A DNA stretch of 64,000 nucleotides from Candidatus Sulfidibacterium hydrothermale (GCF_020149915.1 NZ_CP083760.1:62001-126000), one strand, 5' to 3'. Shown: positions 1 to 10,521, counted from the first letter of the stretch. Numbers and translations are program-made. Notes: generated from the letters alone by a model not told the origin.

Positions 1-1098
1 GAAGAAATCGACTATGCCCTGCTGCTCGACGGCCTGAAAGCCGAACGCGAACAAGGTATCACCATCGATGTGGCTTACCGCTATTTTTCCACCGCCAAGC
101 GGAAATTTATCATTGCCGACACCCCCGGCCACGAGCAATATACCCGCAACATGATTACCGGTGGTTCCACAGCCAACCTCGCTATTTTGCTGGCCGATGC
201 CCGCAAAGGAGTGATCACCCAGACCAAACGGCATACTTTTCTGGTTTCGCTGTTGGGTATTAAACACGTGGTACTGGCTGTGAACAAAATGGACCTGGTG
301 GATTACAAACAGGAAGTTTTCGACCGTATTGTGGAAGATTACAAACGGTTTATCACCCAGCTGGATGTGCCGGATGTAACCTTTATTCCGCTTTCGGCCC
401 TGAAAGGCGATAACGTGGTGGAGGTGTCAGACAAAATGCCCTGGTATCACGGCCAAAGCATGCTCGAATTTTTGGAAACCGTGCATGTGAGCAGCGACCG
501 CAATTTTGAAGATTTTCGTTATCCGGTGCAGTATGTTATCCGTCCCGACCTGAAATACCGCGGATTTGCCGGGAAAATGGCTTCGGGTGTGGTACGTAAA
601 GGTGATGAGGTGATGGTACTGCCTTCCGGGAAAAAATCTAAGGTAAAAACCATTACCACGTACGACGGCGATCTGGACTATGCTTTTCCGCCGCAGAGTA
701 TCAGCCTGACACTCGAGGACGAAATTGATATTTCGCGCGGCAACATGCTGGTACATCCGGATAACCTGCCCCAGGTGAGCCGTCACTTTGAAGCCATGCT
801 GGTGTGGATGGACGAAAAGCCCATGAATCCATTTACCCAATTTTACATCAAACACAACACGCACAGCACCAAAGCCAAGATTGATCAAATCCGTTACCGG
901 GTAGATGTCAACACGCTGGAGCACCAGACTATTGACCATTTTGAGCTGAACGAAATCGGCCGGGTAGTCATCACCACGGTGGAACCGCTTTATTTTGATG
1001 CTTACAAAAAGAACCGGCAAACCGGTGCTTTTATTCTGATTGATCCGATTACGCACAACACAGTAGCTGTGGGCATGATGCTGGATAAACTCAGTAGT
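1..1098 (+). repeat. Long inverted repeat, arm 1 (cysN part of cysNC)
   Basis: This stretch matches 47399-48496 in opposite orientation, without gaps and with only scattered base changes: I count two differences in one stretch of about 140 bases and three in another. The encoded protein is identical throughout. Identity collapses just after the codons for LSSD. The match may extend beyond the left edge of the window. Confidence 0.95.
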
Positions 1099-1725
1099 GA
1101 TGCGTTACCTACCCGCATTACCGATGACGAAAAAAGCATGATTGCTGCCGGTCGTAGTCTGGTAAGCCGTGAAGAACGCGAAAAACACTACAACCAGAAA
1201 GGCGCTACGCTTTGGATTACCGGTCTTTACGGAAGCGGTAAAAACGAGCTGGCTTTTGTACTGGAAAAAGAACTGATCGGGTCGGGCGCCACAGTGGTAG
1301 TACTTGACGGCAAATCGTTGCGGTCGGGACTGTCGCGTGAGCTGGATTTTGATCCGGCCGACCGTGCCGAGCATCTGCGGCGGGTGGCCCACATTGCCCG
1401 TATTCTGAACGACCAGGGGATACTCACCATTTGTTCTTTTACCTCACCGGATGAAAACGTCCGCCGCCAGGTGGCCGAAATCATCGGCCCCGATCGCTTC
1501 CATCTGATTTATATGGATGCCGACGTGGAATATTGCAAAAAACACGCTGACGGCGATTTATACGAACGGTACGAAAAAGGGGAAGTACGCCATTTGCCGG
1601 GTGTGGACATGCCTTACGAGATTCCTGAAAAGCCGCAGCTTGTTTTCCGTCCCGAAGAACAGGAAACCAATACAGAAAAAGTACTGGAATATCTGAAAGA
1701 AAATAAAATTTTCCCACTGGAATAG
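1..1725 (+). CDS. cysNC: Sulfate adenylyltransferase subunit 1 / APS-kinase-like fusion (CysNC), copy 1, 5' end outside window
   Basis: The protein is the GTPase subunit of ATP sulfurylase, which with CysD makes APS from sulfate and ATP, fused to a C-terminal APS-kinase-like domain. The reading frame is open from base 1, so the start and the GTPase P-loop lie outside the window; the GTG at 70 is internal. Visible are the GTPase G3 motif DTPGHEQ, the G4 motif NKMD, two beta-barrel domains, and from about base 1195 a kinase domain. In that domain the Walker A reads GLYGSGKN, with Asn where Ser/Thr is expected, and the usual DGDNxR reads DGKSLR, although the phospho-acceptor region CSFTSP is kept. 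Bases 1-1098 align without gaps to 48496-47399 on the minus strand. Whether the kinase domain is active is uncertain. Confidence 0.93.
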   Translation, partial: EEIDYALLLDGLKAEREQGITIDVAYRYFSTAKRKFIIADTPGHEQYTRNMITGGSTANLAILLADARKGVITQTKRHTFLVSLLGIKHVVLAVNKMDLVDYKQEVFDRIVEDYKRFITQLDVPDVTFIPLSALKGDNVVEVSDKMPWYHGQSMLEFLETVHVSSDRNFEDFRYPVQYVIRPDLKYRGFAGKMASGVVRKGDEVMVLPSGKKSKVKTITTYDGDLDYAFPPQSISLTLEDEIDISRGNMLVHPDNLPQVSRHFEAMLVWMDEKPMNPFTQFYIKHNTHSTKAKIDQIRYRVDVNTLEHQTIDHFELNEIGRVVITTVEPLYFDAYKKNRQTGAFILIDPITHNTVAVGMMLDKLSSDALPTRITDDEKSMIAAGRSLVSREEREKHYNQKGATLWITGLYGSGKNELAFVLEKELIGSGATVVVLDGKSLRSGLSRELDFDPADRAEHLRRVAHIARILNDQGILTICSFTSPDENVRRQVAEIIGPDRFHLIYMDADVEYCKKHADGDLYERYEKGEVRHLPGVDMPYEIPEKPQLVFRPEEQETNTEKVLEYLKENKIFPLE

Positions 1726-2158
1726 CTGTGTGAGGCGAAGTTTCTTTTGGACGTGGACCTGCAAAACGGGTAGTTTCCGCATTTTTCATTCACCAAGGGG
1801 AGTGGATGCTTGAACGATTGTAGAAATTGCGAAGTGGCGAAACATCAAACATCCCACATTTTTACATCTACATCCAAACATCTCCACGTCTCACATCCAA
1901 GCATCCCCCACATCTCCCATCCAAACATCCTCATGTCCTCACGTCCTTCTGCGGCAGGGATGGTGCGGATAGCCCGCAGGGCCGGGGCCGACGGAAGGCT
2001 TGCGGAGGCGGGGCGACAGGCGAAGCCCCCGCAAACGCTTAGCCGACGCGGCGCCGGAACGAGGACTATGAGCAACCAGCCCGTGATGGCCTGTGCGTGG
2101 GCCCGCCCATATCAAAATATATCGGACAAGTCTGCCCGGTTTAAAAAGAAAAAAGCCG
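1726..2158. other. Gene-free region: cATCC-rich tract followed by a GC-rich block
   Basis: No credible gene is seen. About 1845-1950 is a low-complexity tract built on repeats of catcc/cacatc, similar to one at 13380-13462. About 1955-2110 is abruptly GC-rich, in contrast to its surroundings, and reads like a degenerate interspersed repeat. Open frames here have no recognisable protein features and I treat them as chance. Confidence 0.5.
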
Positions 2159-2189
2159 TTTGTTTCTGTTTGATTTCTCAGTACTTTTG
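2159..2189 (+). promoter_or_regulatory. Promoter of glnS
   Basis: TTTG (2159-2162), a 19-base spacer and TACTTTTG (2182-2189) match the Bacteroidetes sigma-ABfr consensus TTTG-N19-TAnnTTTG exactly. The ATG of glnS follows 32 bases later. Confidence 0.7.
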
Positions 2190-2221
2190 CGTTTTCATTT
2201 GAACTTAACGACTTGAACAAT

Positions 2222-3901
2222 ATGGAATCGGCTGAAAACAGCGCGCGGTCGCTCAATTTTATAGAGACAATTATCGAGGAAGACCTGCGCAACCATAAAA
2301 ACGGCGGGAAGGTACATTTCCGGTTTCCGCCCGAACCGAACGGTTATCTGCATATCGGTCATGCCAAATCGATTTGCCTGAATTTCGGGCTGGCAGAAAA
2401 GTATCACGGGCCGTGTAACCTGCGCTTTGACGATACCAATCCAACCAAAGAGGATACGGAATATGTGGATTCGATTAAAGAGGATATCCGGTGGCTGGGG
2501 TTCCGCTGGGAAGGGGAACCGAAATATGCTTCGGATTATTTTGACCAGCTGTATGCGTGGGCGGTGATGCTGATAAAAAAAGGCCTGGCGTATGTAGATG
2601 AGCAGACGCAGGAAGAAATCAGTCGCCAGAAAGGGGTTCCGACACGGCCGGGTATTGAGAGTCCGTACCGGAATCGTCCGGCGGAAGAGAGCCTGGCACT
2701 GTTTGAGCAGATGAAAAACGGCGAAGTGCCCGACGGCGCCATGGTGCTGCGGGCCAAAATCGACATGAGCTCGCCCAACATGCACCTGCGCGACCCCATC
2801 ATGTACCGTGTGTTGCATGCCGAACATCACCGTACCGGCAAAAAATGGTGTATTTATCCTATGTACGACTTCGCCCACGGGCAGTCGGATTACATAGAAG
2901 GGATTACGCACTCGCTGTGTACGCTGGAATTTGAGATTCACCGGCCGTTGTACGACTGGTTTCTGGACCAGATTGCCGAAGAGGGACGGCCACGGCCGCG
3001 ACAGATTGAGTTTGCCCGGCTGAACCTGAGCTATACGGTGATGAGTAAACGAAAACTGCTGGAACTGGTGGAAAAAAAGATTGTATCGGGCTGGGACGAC
3101 CCGCGGATGCCAACCCTTTCGGGAATGCGGCGGCGGGGCTTTACGCCGGAAGCTATCCGCGATTTTTCGGACCGTGTGGGCATTGCCAAACGGAACAACG
3201 TGATTGACGTGGGACTGCTGGAATTTAGCGTGCGTGAGCATCTGAACAAAATCACCCCGCGGGTTTTCGGCGTGCTCGACCCGGTGAAAGTCATCATCAC
3301 CAACTACCCGGAAGACCAAACGGAAATGCTGACGCTGATTAACAATCCGGAAGATGAAAGTGCCGGCACGCGCGAAGTACCGTTTACACGGGAACTGTAT
3401 ATCGAACGCAACGATTTTATGGAAGATCCGCCGCGGAAGTTTTTCCGCCTGGGACCGGGCCGCGAGGTACGCCTGAAAGGGGCTTACATCATCAAATGCG
3501 AAGATTATAAAAAAGATGAAAACGGCAACATCACCGAAATATACTGCACTTACGACCCCGAAACCAAAAGTGGCAGCGGCGTACAACGCAAAGTGAAAGG
3601 TACGTTGCACTGGGTATCGGTAAGGCATGCAGTGGATGCTGAAGTGCGGCTGTACGACCGGCTGTTTTCGGATGAAGATCCGGCCGGGCACAAAGACCGT
3701 GATTTTAAAGAGTTTCTGAACCCCGATTCGCTGAAAATTTTGGAACATTGCAAGCTGGAACCTTCGCTGAAAACGGTACAACCGGGCGACAAATTTCAGT
3801 TTCAGCGCATTGGCTATTTCTGCGTGGACAAAGAGAGTACGCCGGAACAGTTGATTTTTAACCGGACGGTGGCACTGCGCGACAGTTGGAAGAAGAGATA
3901 G
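2222..3901 (+). CDS. glnS: Glutaminyl-tRNA synthetase
   Basis: This class I synthetase charges tRNA-Gln with glutamine in the cytoplasm. The protein has the HIGH signature in [15 protein letters not shown] near residue 35-50, the KMSKS-equivalent VMSKRKL near residue 270, and C-terminal anticodon-binding beta-barrels. Its 559 residues fit the usual 550-570. I chose the ATG at 2222 over the TTG three codons earlier because it gives the normal N-terminus and lies at a proper distance from the consensus promoter. A strong hairpin terminator follows directly, so it is probably a single-gene transcript. Confidence 0.97.
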   Translation: MESAENSARSLNFIETIIEEDLRNHKNGGKVHFRFPPEPNGYLHIGHAKSICLNFGLAEKYHGPCNLRFDDTNPTKEDTEYVDSIKEDIRWLGFRWEGEPKYASDYFDQLYAWAVMLIKKGLAYVDEQTQEEISRQKGVPTRPGIESPYRNRPAEESLALFEQMKNGEVPDGAMVLRAKIDMSSPNMHLRDPIMYRVLHAEHHRTGKKWCIYPMYDFAHGQSDYIEGITHSLCTLEFEIHRPLYDWFLDQIAEEGRPRPRQIEFARLNLSYTVMSKRKLLELVEKKIVSGWDDPRMPTLSGMRRRGFTPEAIRDFSDRVGIAKRNNVIDVGLLEFSVREHLNKITPRVFGVLDPVKVIITNYPEDQTEMLTLINNPEDESAGTREVPFTRELYIERNDFMEDPPRKFFRLGPGREVRLKGAYIIKCEDYKKDENGNITEIYCTYDPETKSGSGVQRKVKGTLHWVSVRHAVDAEVRLYDRLFSDEDPAGHKDRDFKEFLNPDSLKILEHCKLEPSLKTVQPGDKFQFQRIGYFCVDKESTPEQLIFNRTVALRDSWKKR

Positions 3902-3919
3902 CTTCTGCTTTTCATTGAA

Positions 3920-3966
3920 AATAACCCTGTTTCGGACTTCCCGGTCCGAAACAGGGTTATTTTTTA
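3920..3966 (+). terminator. Rho-independent terminator of glnS
   Basis: The perfect 18-base arms 3920-3937 and 3944-3961 enclose a 6-base loop and are followed by a run of T. It begins 19 bases after the glnS stop codon. Confidence 0.9.
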
Positions 3967-4063
3967 AAGAAGGTTTTTTATCAAAGAACCGTCCAAGCCA
4001 ATGCTTGGACGTGTGGTTATTCCACCTAAACACCTGAATAATTATAGGTTATAAAATGCAAGT

Positions 4064-4218
4064 TTACCGACGTAAATCTTTCCCTATTTCCCAAATAATC
4101 GCTGCGGCCAACACAAAAGTCAATACGTTTTTAACCAATGAGGAATCGGAAAATCGATAAATAAGAACACCATAAACAAACTTATCGCACTAACGTATTT
4201 AATTGGCTTATTTTTCAT
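4064..4218 (-). pseudogene. Possible remnant of a small membrane protein gene
   Basis: On the minus strand an ATG opens MKNKPIKYVSAISLF, and another frame continues as DKFVYGVLIYRF...VLAAAIIWEIGKDLRR before a stop. Joined by a frameshift, this resembles short membrane proteins with a DKF(V/G)H..., WEI pattern (VanZ-like or related). It may instead be chance. The rest of the gap 3967-4313 holds only a short hairpin (CCTGTTTC/GAAACAGG, 4245-4271). Confidence 0.25.
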
Positions 4219-4313
4219 GTATTTAAAATTATTTTAATTGTTGCCTGTTTCGGGAAACACCTGAAACAGGTTAGATATCCAATAGTTCAGGCAACTTCTT
4301 TGAGAATAATGTT

Positions 4314-4913
4314 TCAAAACCGGTATCCTATCCGCAAAAGAATATTTGCAATCATTTCATTGTCGGGAGTTAAATAATCTTTGTCTTTTAAATAAAAAAT
4401 ATACGCCAATCCTATCCCGGCTTCGTAATTAAAATGTTTACCGATATTTCGCCGTATACCCCACAGAGTACTAAGCCACAACTGTCTATATATCCGCTGA
4501 TGTTTTTCATTGGATAGTACAAACCAGTCGGGGAAATAACTTGCCTGTATTGAAACAAAATTTCCGCTGTTCCCGTCAATTCTTCTGGATGCTGCTTTTC
4601 GTTTATTTAAATTGTAATACCAACGAGGCTCGATGGTAAACACCGGGGCCATAACAAAAACGGTTTTGGTATACGAATCGCCCGGATAAATATTGGTAAC
4701 CTGCATGCCGACCTCACTACGCAGAGCAAACTGATTGGCGAGCCGAAACACGTAATGCATCCATATTCCGGGGAAACCGGTTTGTATACCAAAAAAAGAT
4801 TTTTCCACGCTGGCGGCTGGGGGTGATTTCGAATTTTCTGTTTTTGAATTTTGGGCTGTGGCTACCTGGGATACAAAAAACAGAGCAAGGGTAAAGAATA
4901 AAAAATTTTTCAT
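4314..4913 (-). CDS. Secreted protein of unknown function, probable outer-membrane beta-barrel
   Basis: I do not recognise a specific family. The 199-residue protein begins with a clear signal peptide (MKNFLFFTLALFFVSQVATAQ) ending in a typical AQ cleavage site. It is followed by a short Ser/Lys/Pro-rich linker and by alternating hydrophobic/aromatic stretches that end in an aromatic residue (LLRIGYRF), as in outer-membrane barrels. Its relatives in Bacteroidetes are usually annotated as hypothetical outer-membrane proteins. It stands alone between glnS and the DUF4442/manA pair. The exact role cannot be inferred. Confidence 0.75.
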   Translation of the reverse strand: MKNFLFFTLALFFVSQVATAQNSKTENSKSPPAASVEKSFFGIQTGFPGIWMHYVFRLANQFALRSEVGMQVTNIYPGDSYTKTVFVMAPVFTIEPRWYYNLNKRKAASRRIDGNSGNFVSIQASYFPDWFVLSNEKHQRIYRQLWLSTLWGIRRNIGKHFNYEAGIGLAYIFYLKDKDYLTPDNEMIANILLRIGYRF

Positions 4914-5113
4914 ATAAAATTGGTTTTAAAACGATGCGACGTGAAATTCAGCAGCGTGGGTTGGGCGTTGTTGATTTCATTACAAAACAATAAAAATTAA
5001 ACCAAAAAACAAAGCTTTGTTCAAATTTTAACATATGAAGATTCGAGAATATTTTATTGGAAAATCTCGTTCAACTTTGTGCTGAAAATAGGTGATTGGA
5101 ATTATCTGAAATT

Positions 5114-5629
5114 TTACGCCCCCGATTTCTTCCTTTTCCGCTTTTCCTTGTAAAACGCTTTGTCGGCAATGTAAAGTGTTTTATGCATTTCCACATATTT
5201 TTTGCCGGCTTTGTTTTCGAACCACACGGGCAGCGTAAGCGTCATTTCTTTTTCACGGGCCACGGTTTCTTTTATTTTGGTGATCAGCGCATCATCCACC
5301 CGGAACCGCGCACACACTTTTTTGCTCACAGGCCGGATAAATTTAACAGAAGCCGCTTTGTCCCACACCACGTAATCCGGACCCAGCACTTTAATCAGCA
5401 TAATCATGTACATGGGGTCCAGCGCGCCGAAACTGCTGCCGCCAAAAACCGTCCCGACGTAGTTGCGGGTTTTCAGTTTCAGCTTTACCGAAACGTGTAT
5501 CTCTTTCCAGTCATCGGCAATAAACTGCACCTTTCCGCCCGAGCAGTGGTACGCCGGAAACAGGTTAAACCCTGCGCGGTAAAGGCGGGTGTAAGCAGAT
5601 TCTTTCTTTTCGGTCGGGAAACATTTCAC
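5114..5629 (-). CDS. DUF4442 hotdog-fold protein (possible acyl-CoA thioesterase)
   Basis: The 171-residue protein matches the DUF4442 pattern: an N-terminal AGFNLFPAYHCSGGKV, the central RNYVGTVFGGSSFGALDPMYM, and DYVVWDKAASVKF. These proteins have the hotdog fold of acyl-CoA thioesterases, but their substrate is generally unknown. The C-terminus is strongly basic (KEKRKRKKSGA). The gene starts 18 bases after the manA stop on the same strand, so the two are probably cotranscribed. That link does not reveal a shared pathway. Confidence 0.85.
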   Translation of the reverse strand: MKCFPTEKKESAYTRLYRAGFNLFPAYHCSGGKVQFIADDWKEIHVSVKLKLKTRNYVGTVFGGSSFGALDPMYMIMLIKVLGPDYVVWDKAASVKFIRPVSKKVCARFRVDDALITKIKETVAREKEMTLTLPVWFENKAGKKYVEMHKTLYIADKAFYKEKRKRKKSGA

Positions 5630-5647
5630 AGGCAGGACAATTTTTAA

Positions 5648-6628
5648 CTATACAAGATAAATTTCCAACAATTTGGCTTTGCCCTGCGGACGAAGTTCAA
5701 TATGATTGATCACATTGGGCAGCACTACGGCATCGCCCAGCGCAATCTCTTCCTCGCCGCCGTCCCATTTCAGCACGGACGAACCTTCCACGCCCATGTA
5801 AATCACAAACGAGTCGAGTTCTTCAAAATCTTTGCTCATGGGTTTGTCGTATTCCAGCAGGTTGGTGGTAAACTGCGGGCACTGCACCAACGGCACGGTT
5901 TCATTTTTCTTCGGCCGGTAATGGGTTTTATAATCGTCGTACACTTCAAAGTCAATGGCGTCAAGCGCTTCGCGGGTATGCAGTTCGCGTTTCATGCCGC
6001 TGGCGTCGATGCGGTCCCAGTCGTAAATACGGTAGGTCGTATCCGACGTTTCCTGAATTTCGGCCAGCAAAATACCGGGACCGAGGGCGTGCACCCGTCC
6101 GGCAGGAATAAAAAACACATCACCGTTTTCCACTTTTTCAAAATTCAGAATCTCTTTTAACCTTCCTTCGTTCAGGTATTTCTGATAGGTTTCTTTGTCC
6201 ACTTTTTGGCTGAATCCGCTGATGAGCTCGGCTCCCTTTTCGGCCTCAATGATGTACCACATTTCGGTTTTTCCGCGACCGATTTTACGTTTGGCGGCCA
6301 ACTCATCGTCAGGATGCACCTGTATCGAAAGCCAGTCGTTGGCATCAATGTATTTCACAAGCAGCGGAAACTCGTCGCCGTACTTTTCGTACACATCGTC
6401 GCCCACCAGGTCGCCCATATACACACTCACCAGCTCATTCAGTTCATTGCCGGCCAAAAAACCGTTTTTCACCAGCGTCGGGTTGCCTTCCACACCCGAC
6501 ACCACCCACACTTCACCGCAGTTGGGCAGTTTCCCGAAATCCATTCCGAGTACATCTTTTATTTTGCGCCCGCCCCAGATTTTATCTTTAAAAACGGGTT
6601 GAAATTTCAACGGATATAATGTGTTCAT
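5648..6628 (-). CDS. manA: Mannose-6-phosphate isomerase, class I
   Basis: This zinc enzyme interconverts mannose-6-phosphate and fructose-6-phosphate and supplies GDP-mannose-type precursors for surface sugars. The 326-residue cupin protein has the start LKFQPVFKDKIWGG, the metal-ligand segment SIQVHPDDELA near residue 120, and FIPAGRVHALGPG near residue 175, all typical of the short Bacteroidetes/Firmicutes form. The ATG at 6628 follows a TAACTTTG promoter element at 6653-6646 (minus strand). The downstream partner is the DUF4442 gene. Confidence 0.95.
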   Translation of the reverse strand: MNTLYPLKFQPVFKDKIWGGRKIKDVLGMDFGKLPNCGEVWVVSGVEGNPTLVKNGFLAGNELNELVSVYMGDLVGDDVYEKYGDEFPLLVKYIDANDWLSIQVHPDDELAAKRKIGRGKTEMWYIIEAEKGAELISGFSQKVDKETYQKYLNEGRLKEILNFEKVENGDVFFIPAGRVHALGPGILLAEIQETSDTTYRIYDWDRIDASGMKRELHTREALDAIDFEVYDDYKTHYRPKKNETVPLVQCPQFTTNLLEYDKPMSKDFEELDSFVIYMGVEGSSVLKWDGGEEEIALGDAVVLPNVINHIELRPQGKAKLLEIYLV

Positions 6629-6645
6629 GGCATCAGTGTTTTTTG

Positions 6646-6653
6646 CAAAGTTA
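6646..6653 (-). promoter_or_regulatory. -7 promoter element of manA
   Basis: TAACTTTG on the minus strand matches TAnnTTTG and lies 17 bases before the manA ATG. Confidence 0.5.
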
Positions 6654-6881
6654 AGAAAACTGACGTTTGGAAAATGCAGGGTACATCAAGAATACGAGCA
6701 AAGATTCGTATTTTAGAATATTGCCCGGGGTTGTTTAATTTCATTCAATTTATCCTGAGTAATCATTCTCCATTTTTATCCACCGGTTTTGGGAAAGAGA
6801 AACCAATACTTGAAAGATCGGTTAAACCGCTTTCTTCTGTCGGTTTAAAATACAATTTCCTCCTGTAATTTTTATTTTGTA

Positions 6882-7073
6882 ATGAGCGGACGCAAGATAA
6901 TTGGAAAGAACCTTTCACACAATGCCGGAAGGCAAAAGTATACCAAAGGACGGCGACCTTGGGTCATCCATTACACCGAAACTTTCAAAACCCGTGCAGA
7001 AGCCATGCAACGTGAACAGTTTTTCAAAACCATTGACGGATACAACTTCCTTAAATCCAAGGAGATAATTTAA
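6882..7073 (+). pseudogene. N-terminally truncated GIY-YIG nuclease remnant
   Basis: The 63 codons read NAGRQKYTKGRRPWVIHYTETF...EAMQREQFFKTIDGYNFL, which is the C-terminal half of small GIY-YIG (UvrC/YhbQ-type) proteins. The diagnostic GIY...YIG strand pair and the catalytic Arg are missing, and the preceding bases do not supply them in any frame. I read it as a decayed copy of the GIY-YIG family seen intact elsewhere in this window. Confidence 0.6.
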
Positions 7074-7108
7074 TTTTAATATTTTTTACTTCCAAAACTA
7101 TATTTTTC

Positions 7109-7116
7109 TAATTTTG
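7109..7116 (+). promoter_or_regulatory. -7 promoter element of tRNA-Ser
   Basis: TAATTTTG ends 5 bases before the mature tRNA 5' end, so transcription would start almost at the tRNA itself. An upstream T6 run (7082-7087) sits where the -33 box would be. Confidence 0.4.
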
Positions 7117-7121
7117 CCCCC

Positions 7122-7209
7122 GGAGAGTTGCCGGAGTGGTCGAACGGGGCGGTCTCGAAAACCGTTGTCCGCTTTTTGCGGACCAAGGGTTCGAATCCCT
7201 TACTCTCCG
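7122..7209 (+). tRNA. tRNA-Ser(CGA)
   Basis: The acceptor arms GGAGAGT/ACTCTCC pair perfectly. The anticodon loop CTCGAAA gives CGA, the long variable arm is typical of serine tRNAs, and the T loop TTCGAAT is present. The 3' CCA is not encoded. Confidence 0.95.
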
Positions 7210-7801
7210 CTTATTCTAAAATACCCTTTGCTTTCTGTAAGCGCTGATTCTTTTACAGGAACTCAAAGAAAAAAATGCTGACCACCCCGATTTAAACTTC
7301 CTAAATAATTTTATCGCTTAATTTTTTTAAACGCTTTCCTAAACGACTCTTTTATCATGGGTTCCGGAAAATAAAACAAAATAAAAGAACCGGTTATATT
7401 GTTAAATTTGGTTAAATCAGGCTTATTTTTATTATTTTTAAATACTAATTTGATTAACTTTGGCTTTTAAATCAGATCATGATGTTTTTTCTAAATGAAC
7501 CATAAATCTGTTTTCCATGCCAACACAACAATTTTCCCTGATTTTTCTTCCTTTTTTATCATCTAAAAAAACATCGCTTTTGGGTGTAACCCAGTATTTA
7601 AACAAACAACAAAACCTTAATTCAGGATAAAGCTTTGTTCGTGTCCATCATCTTCAGAAAAACAGAAAAAGACAAACACATAAAAAATTAAAATATTTTT
7701 TCTTTTATCCAGATTTTAGAAATGGTCATGAGGTTCCGCCATTTTCTTTTATCAAATCCGTAAAAAAATTGAGAACCCCTTAAGATGAAAACCAATTTCT
7801 C
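7210..7801. other. Gene-free AT-rich region between tRNA-Ser and the M16 peptidase
   Basis: No gene is recognised. A short hairpin (CTGTAA/TTACAG, about 7237-7260) lies behind the tRNA, and a TAACTTTG motif at 7455-7462 could be a distant promoter for the peptidase. I found no integrase or repeat of the tRNA 3' end that would mark an attachment site. Confidence 0.4.
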
Positions 7802-10468
7802 ATGAAAAAAATTCTTATTGCTCTTTTAGCGTTTTTCATTGTTTCTCCCATGATGGCCCATCAAACAGGAGTGCAGAAAAACGAAGAAACCGTATTACGC
7901 CACACCTTGAAAAACGGATTGCGTGTGGTAATTATCAGAAACCCACTTGCTCCAGTGGTCACCACAGAGATTAATTACCTTGTCGGTTCCAATGAAGCCC
8001 CTAAAGGTTTCCCAGGAATGGCACATGCCCAGGAACATATGATGTTTAGAGGCAGCCCGGAACTTTCAGCAGATCAGCTTGCCGACATCTCTGCTGCTAT
8101 GGGCGGCGATTTCAATGCAGACACCCGGCAAATGGTAACGCAGTATTTTTTCACTGTTCCGACCGAAGACCTGGATATTGCTTTGCATATCGGAGCAATT
8201 CGTATGCGCGGCGTTTTAGACAGCGAAAAATTGTGGGAAAAAGAACGTGGAGCCATTGAACAGGAAGTATCCAGAGACTTGTCCAACCCTCAATATGTTT
8301 TTTACAAAAAACTGTTGGCAGCCATGTTCAAAGGCACTCCCTATGCACACGACGCATTAGGAACAAAAGCTTCGTTCGACAAAACTACCGGTACCATGCT
8401 GAAAAAGTTCCATGACTCCTGGTATGCTCCCAACAACGCTATTTTGGTCATTGTAGGCAGGGTAAACCCACAGAAAGCATTGACAATGGTGGAGAAATAC
8501 TTTGGGGATATTCCGGCTAAAAAGCTGCCGCCGCGTCCGGTTATCCAATTGCAACCGGTAAAACCCGACACTTTGCATTTAAAAACGGACTTGCCTTACG
8601 GACTGGCTATTGTATCATTCAGAATGCCCGGAACCGACAGCCCGGATTATGCCGCTGCCCAGGTTTTATCCGATGTGTTGTCGAACCATCGTGGAAAATT
8701 ATACGCTCTGGTTCCGGAGGGAAAAGCTTTGTACACAGGATTCTCCATGAGCGGACTGCGGAAAGCAGGAATCGGATTTGGCATTGCTGTATTCCCCAGA
8801 GGCGGAAATGCGGAAAAACTGCTTCAGGAAGTTACCTCGGTATTATCTTCTGAAGTAAAAAATGGTGTGAATCCTGATTTGGTAAAAGCAGCAAAACTCC
8901 ATGAGATTTCTTCTTTCGAGTTTCAGAAAAATTCCGTATCCGGCCTGGCAAATGTATGGTCAGAAGCACTGGCCGTGGAAGGCCGACAGTCTCCGGAAGA
9001 AGACCTGCAAGCCATTGAAAGGGTTACGGTGGAAGATGTAAACCGCGTAGCCCGGAAATACCTGGATATGAATCATGCCATCGTAGCTATTTTGACACCA
9101 CAGTCTTCAGGAAAGCCCATTTCCCGTAAAGGTTTCGGCGGAGCCGAATCGTTTGCTCCCAAAAATCCCAAACCGGTGAAACTGCCCGAATGGGCCGAAA
9201 AAGCCATGGGCCGGCTGGTGGTTCCCCAGTCCATCGTCAATCCTACGGTTACCACTTTACCCAACGGTATCCGGCTCATTGTCCAACCCGAACATATCAG
9301 CAATACCGTTACCATTTACGGAGGAATAAAAAACCAACCCGATTTGGAAACACCAAAAGGGAAAGAAGGAGTAGATGCTGTATTAGACCAACTGTTTAAT
9401 TACGGTTCGACCACACTCAACCGGATTCAGTTTCAAAAAGCACTGGACGATATTGGCGCCAATGAATCTGCCGGAAGCAGTTTCTTGTTACAGGTTTTAT
9501 CCAACCATTTTGAACGTGGCGTACAACTTTTGGCCGACAACGAAATTCATCCGGCATTGCCCAATCGTGCTTTTATGATCATTCAACGTCAAACAGCAGC
9601 TATGGTAGCCGGACAATTAAAAAGTCCTGATTATTTATTTAGCAAGGCCATCAAAACTTCTTTATTGCCTAAAGGAGACCCGGCACTGCGTCATGCTACA
9701 CCAGCTTCGGTGATGTCTCTTAAGATGCAGGATGTAAAAGATTACTATCAAACCGTTTTCCGTCCAGACTTAGCCACGATAGTCGTCATCGGAAACATCA
9801 CTCCCGAGAAAGCCAAAACCGTAATCGAAAAATATTTCGGTAACTGGAAAGCTACCGGTAAAAAACCCAATGTGGAATTTTCGCCGGTACCCATGAACAA
9901 AGCTTCTCAAACTCATGTTCCTGATGTCAGCAGAGTACAGGACAGAGTAGCTCTGGCCGAAAACCTTGAACTTACCCGTTCTAATCCTGACTATTATGCT
10001 CTTCAGGTAGGAAATCATGTACTGGGCGGGGCTTTTTATGCTACCCGTTTGTTCCGCGACCTCCGCGAGAATTCCGGCCTGGTTTATTATGTTTCTTCAT
10101 CATTTAACATTGGAAAACACCGTTCCAATTACATGGTAAACTATGGTTGTAATCCGTCCAACGTGGTCAAAGCCAAAGATATCGTTGTGAAAGACCTGAA
10201 ACAGATGCAAAAAGAAGAAGTAACGGAAAAAGAATTAAAAATGGCCAAATCCATCCTTCTCCGTCAAATTACTCTTTCTGAATCAAGTATCGACGATATC
10301 GCAGACGGACTGCTCAGCCGTTCGCTGAAAGATTTACCGCTAAATCAACCGGTCATTGCAGCAAAACATTACATTTCAATTTCTGCAGGACAGGTGAAAG
10401 ATGCTTTTACTAAATGGGTTCATCCGGAAAATCTGATTCAGGTTACTTTGGGACCGAATCCAAAATAA
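7802..10468 (+). CDS. M16 (pitrilysin-type) zinc peptidase, two-unit, secreted
   Basis: The 888-residue protein has an N-terminal signal peptide (cleavage near residue 20) and two M16 units. The first carries the inverted zinc motif HAQEH at residues 75-79, with the distal Glu in the EKERGAIEQEV segment about 75 residues later. The second (from about residue 480) lacks HxxEH, as in the inactive half of processing-peptidase-like proteins, but keeps the GLVYYVSSSF region. Such proteins degrade peptides in the periplasm or at the envelope. It is probably transcribed alone and ends at a bidirectional hairpin. Confidence 0.92.
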   Translation: MKKILIALLAFFIVSPMMAHQTGVQKNEETVLRHTLKNGLRVVIIRNPLAPVVTTEINYLVGSNEAPKGFPGMAHAQEHMMFRGSPELSADQLADISAAMGGDFNADTRQMVTQYFFTVPTEDLDIALHIGAIRMRGVLDSEKLWEKERGAIEQEVSRDLSNPQYVFYKKLLAAMFKGTPYAHDALGTKASFDKTTGTMLKKFHDSWYAPNNAILVIVGRVNPQKALTMVEKYFGDIPAKKLPPRPVIQLQPVKPDTLHLKTDLPYGLAIVSFRMPGTDSPDYAAAQVLSDVLSNHRGKLYALVPEGKALYTGFSMSGLRKAGIGFGIAVFPRGGNAEKLLQEVTSVLSSEVKNGVNPDLVKAAKLHEISSFEFQKNSVSGLANVWSEALAVEGRQSPEEDLQAIERVTVEDVNRVARKYLDMNHAIVAILTPQSSGKPISRKGFGGAESFAPKNPKPVKLPEWAEKAMGRLVVPQSIVNPTVTTLPNGIRLIVQPEHISNTVTIYGGIKNQPDLETPKGKEGVDAVLDQLFNYGSTTLNRIQFQKALDDIGANESAGSSFLLQVLSNHFERGVQLLADNEIHPALPNRAFMIIQRQTAAMVAGQLKSPDYLFSKAIKTSLLPKGDPALRHATPASVMSLKMQDVKDYYQTVFRPDLATIVVIGNITPEKAKTVIEKYFGNWKATGKKPNVEFSPVPMNKASQTHVPDVSRVQDRVALAENLELTRSNPDYYALQVGNHVLGGAFYATRLFRDLRENSGLVYYVSSSFNIGKHRSNYMVNYGCNPSNVVKAKDIVVKDLKQMQKEEVTEKELKMAKSILLRQITLSESSIDDIADGLLSRSLKDLPLNQPVIAAKHYISISAGQVKDAFTKWVHPENLIQVTLGPNPK

Positions 10469-10521
10469 TCTTCTTTGCCGAAGATTATTGCTATAAAACC
10501 TCGTTTATATGAGATTTTATC

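Noticed and set aside
1810-2202. Open frame of 130 codons in the gap before glnS
   Set aside because: It runs through low-complexity and GC-rich repeat sequence, lacks any family pattern and overlaps the glnS promoter.
2195-4033. Long minus-strand open frame of 612 codons opposite glnS
   Set aside because: It is antisense to a full-length, motif-complete glnS, has no recognisable domain and an unnatural composition. It is a GC-driven shadow frame.
6674-6868. Open frame of 64 codons downstream of the manA promoter
   Set aside because: There is no family similarity or start signal, and it lies over a small hairpin (AATACGA/TCGTATT). It is treated as noncoding.
7210-7300. Possible integration site at the 3' end of tRNA-Ser
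   Set aside because: No integrase gene and no direct repeat of the tRNA end were found in the window.
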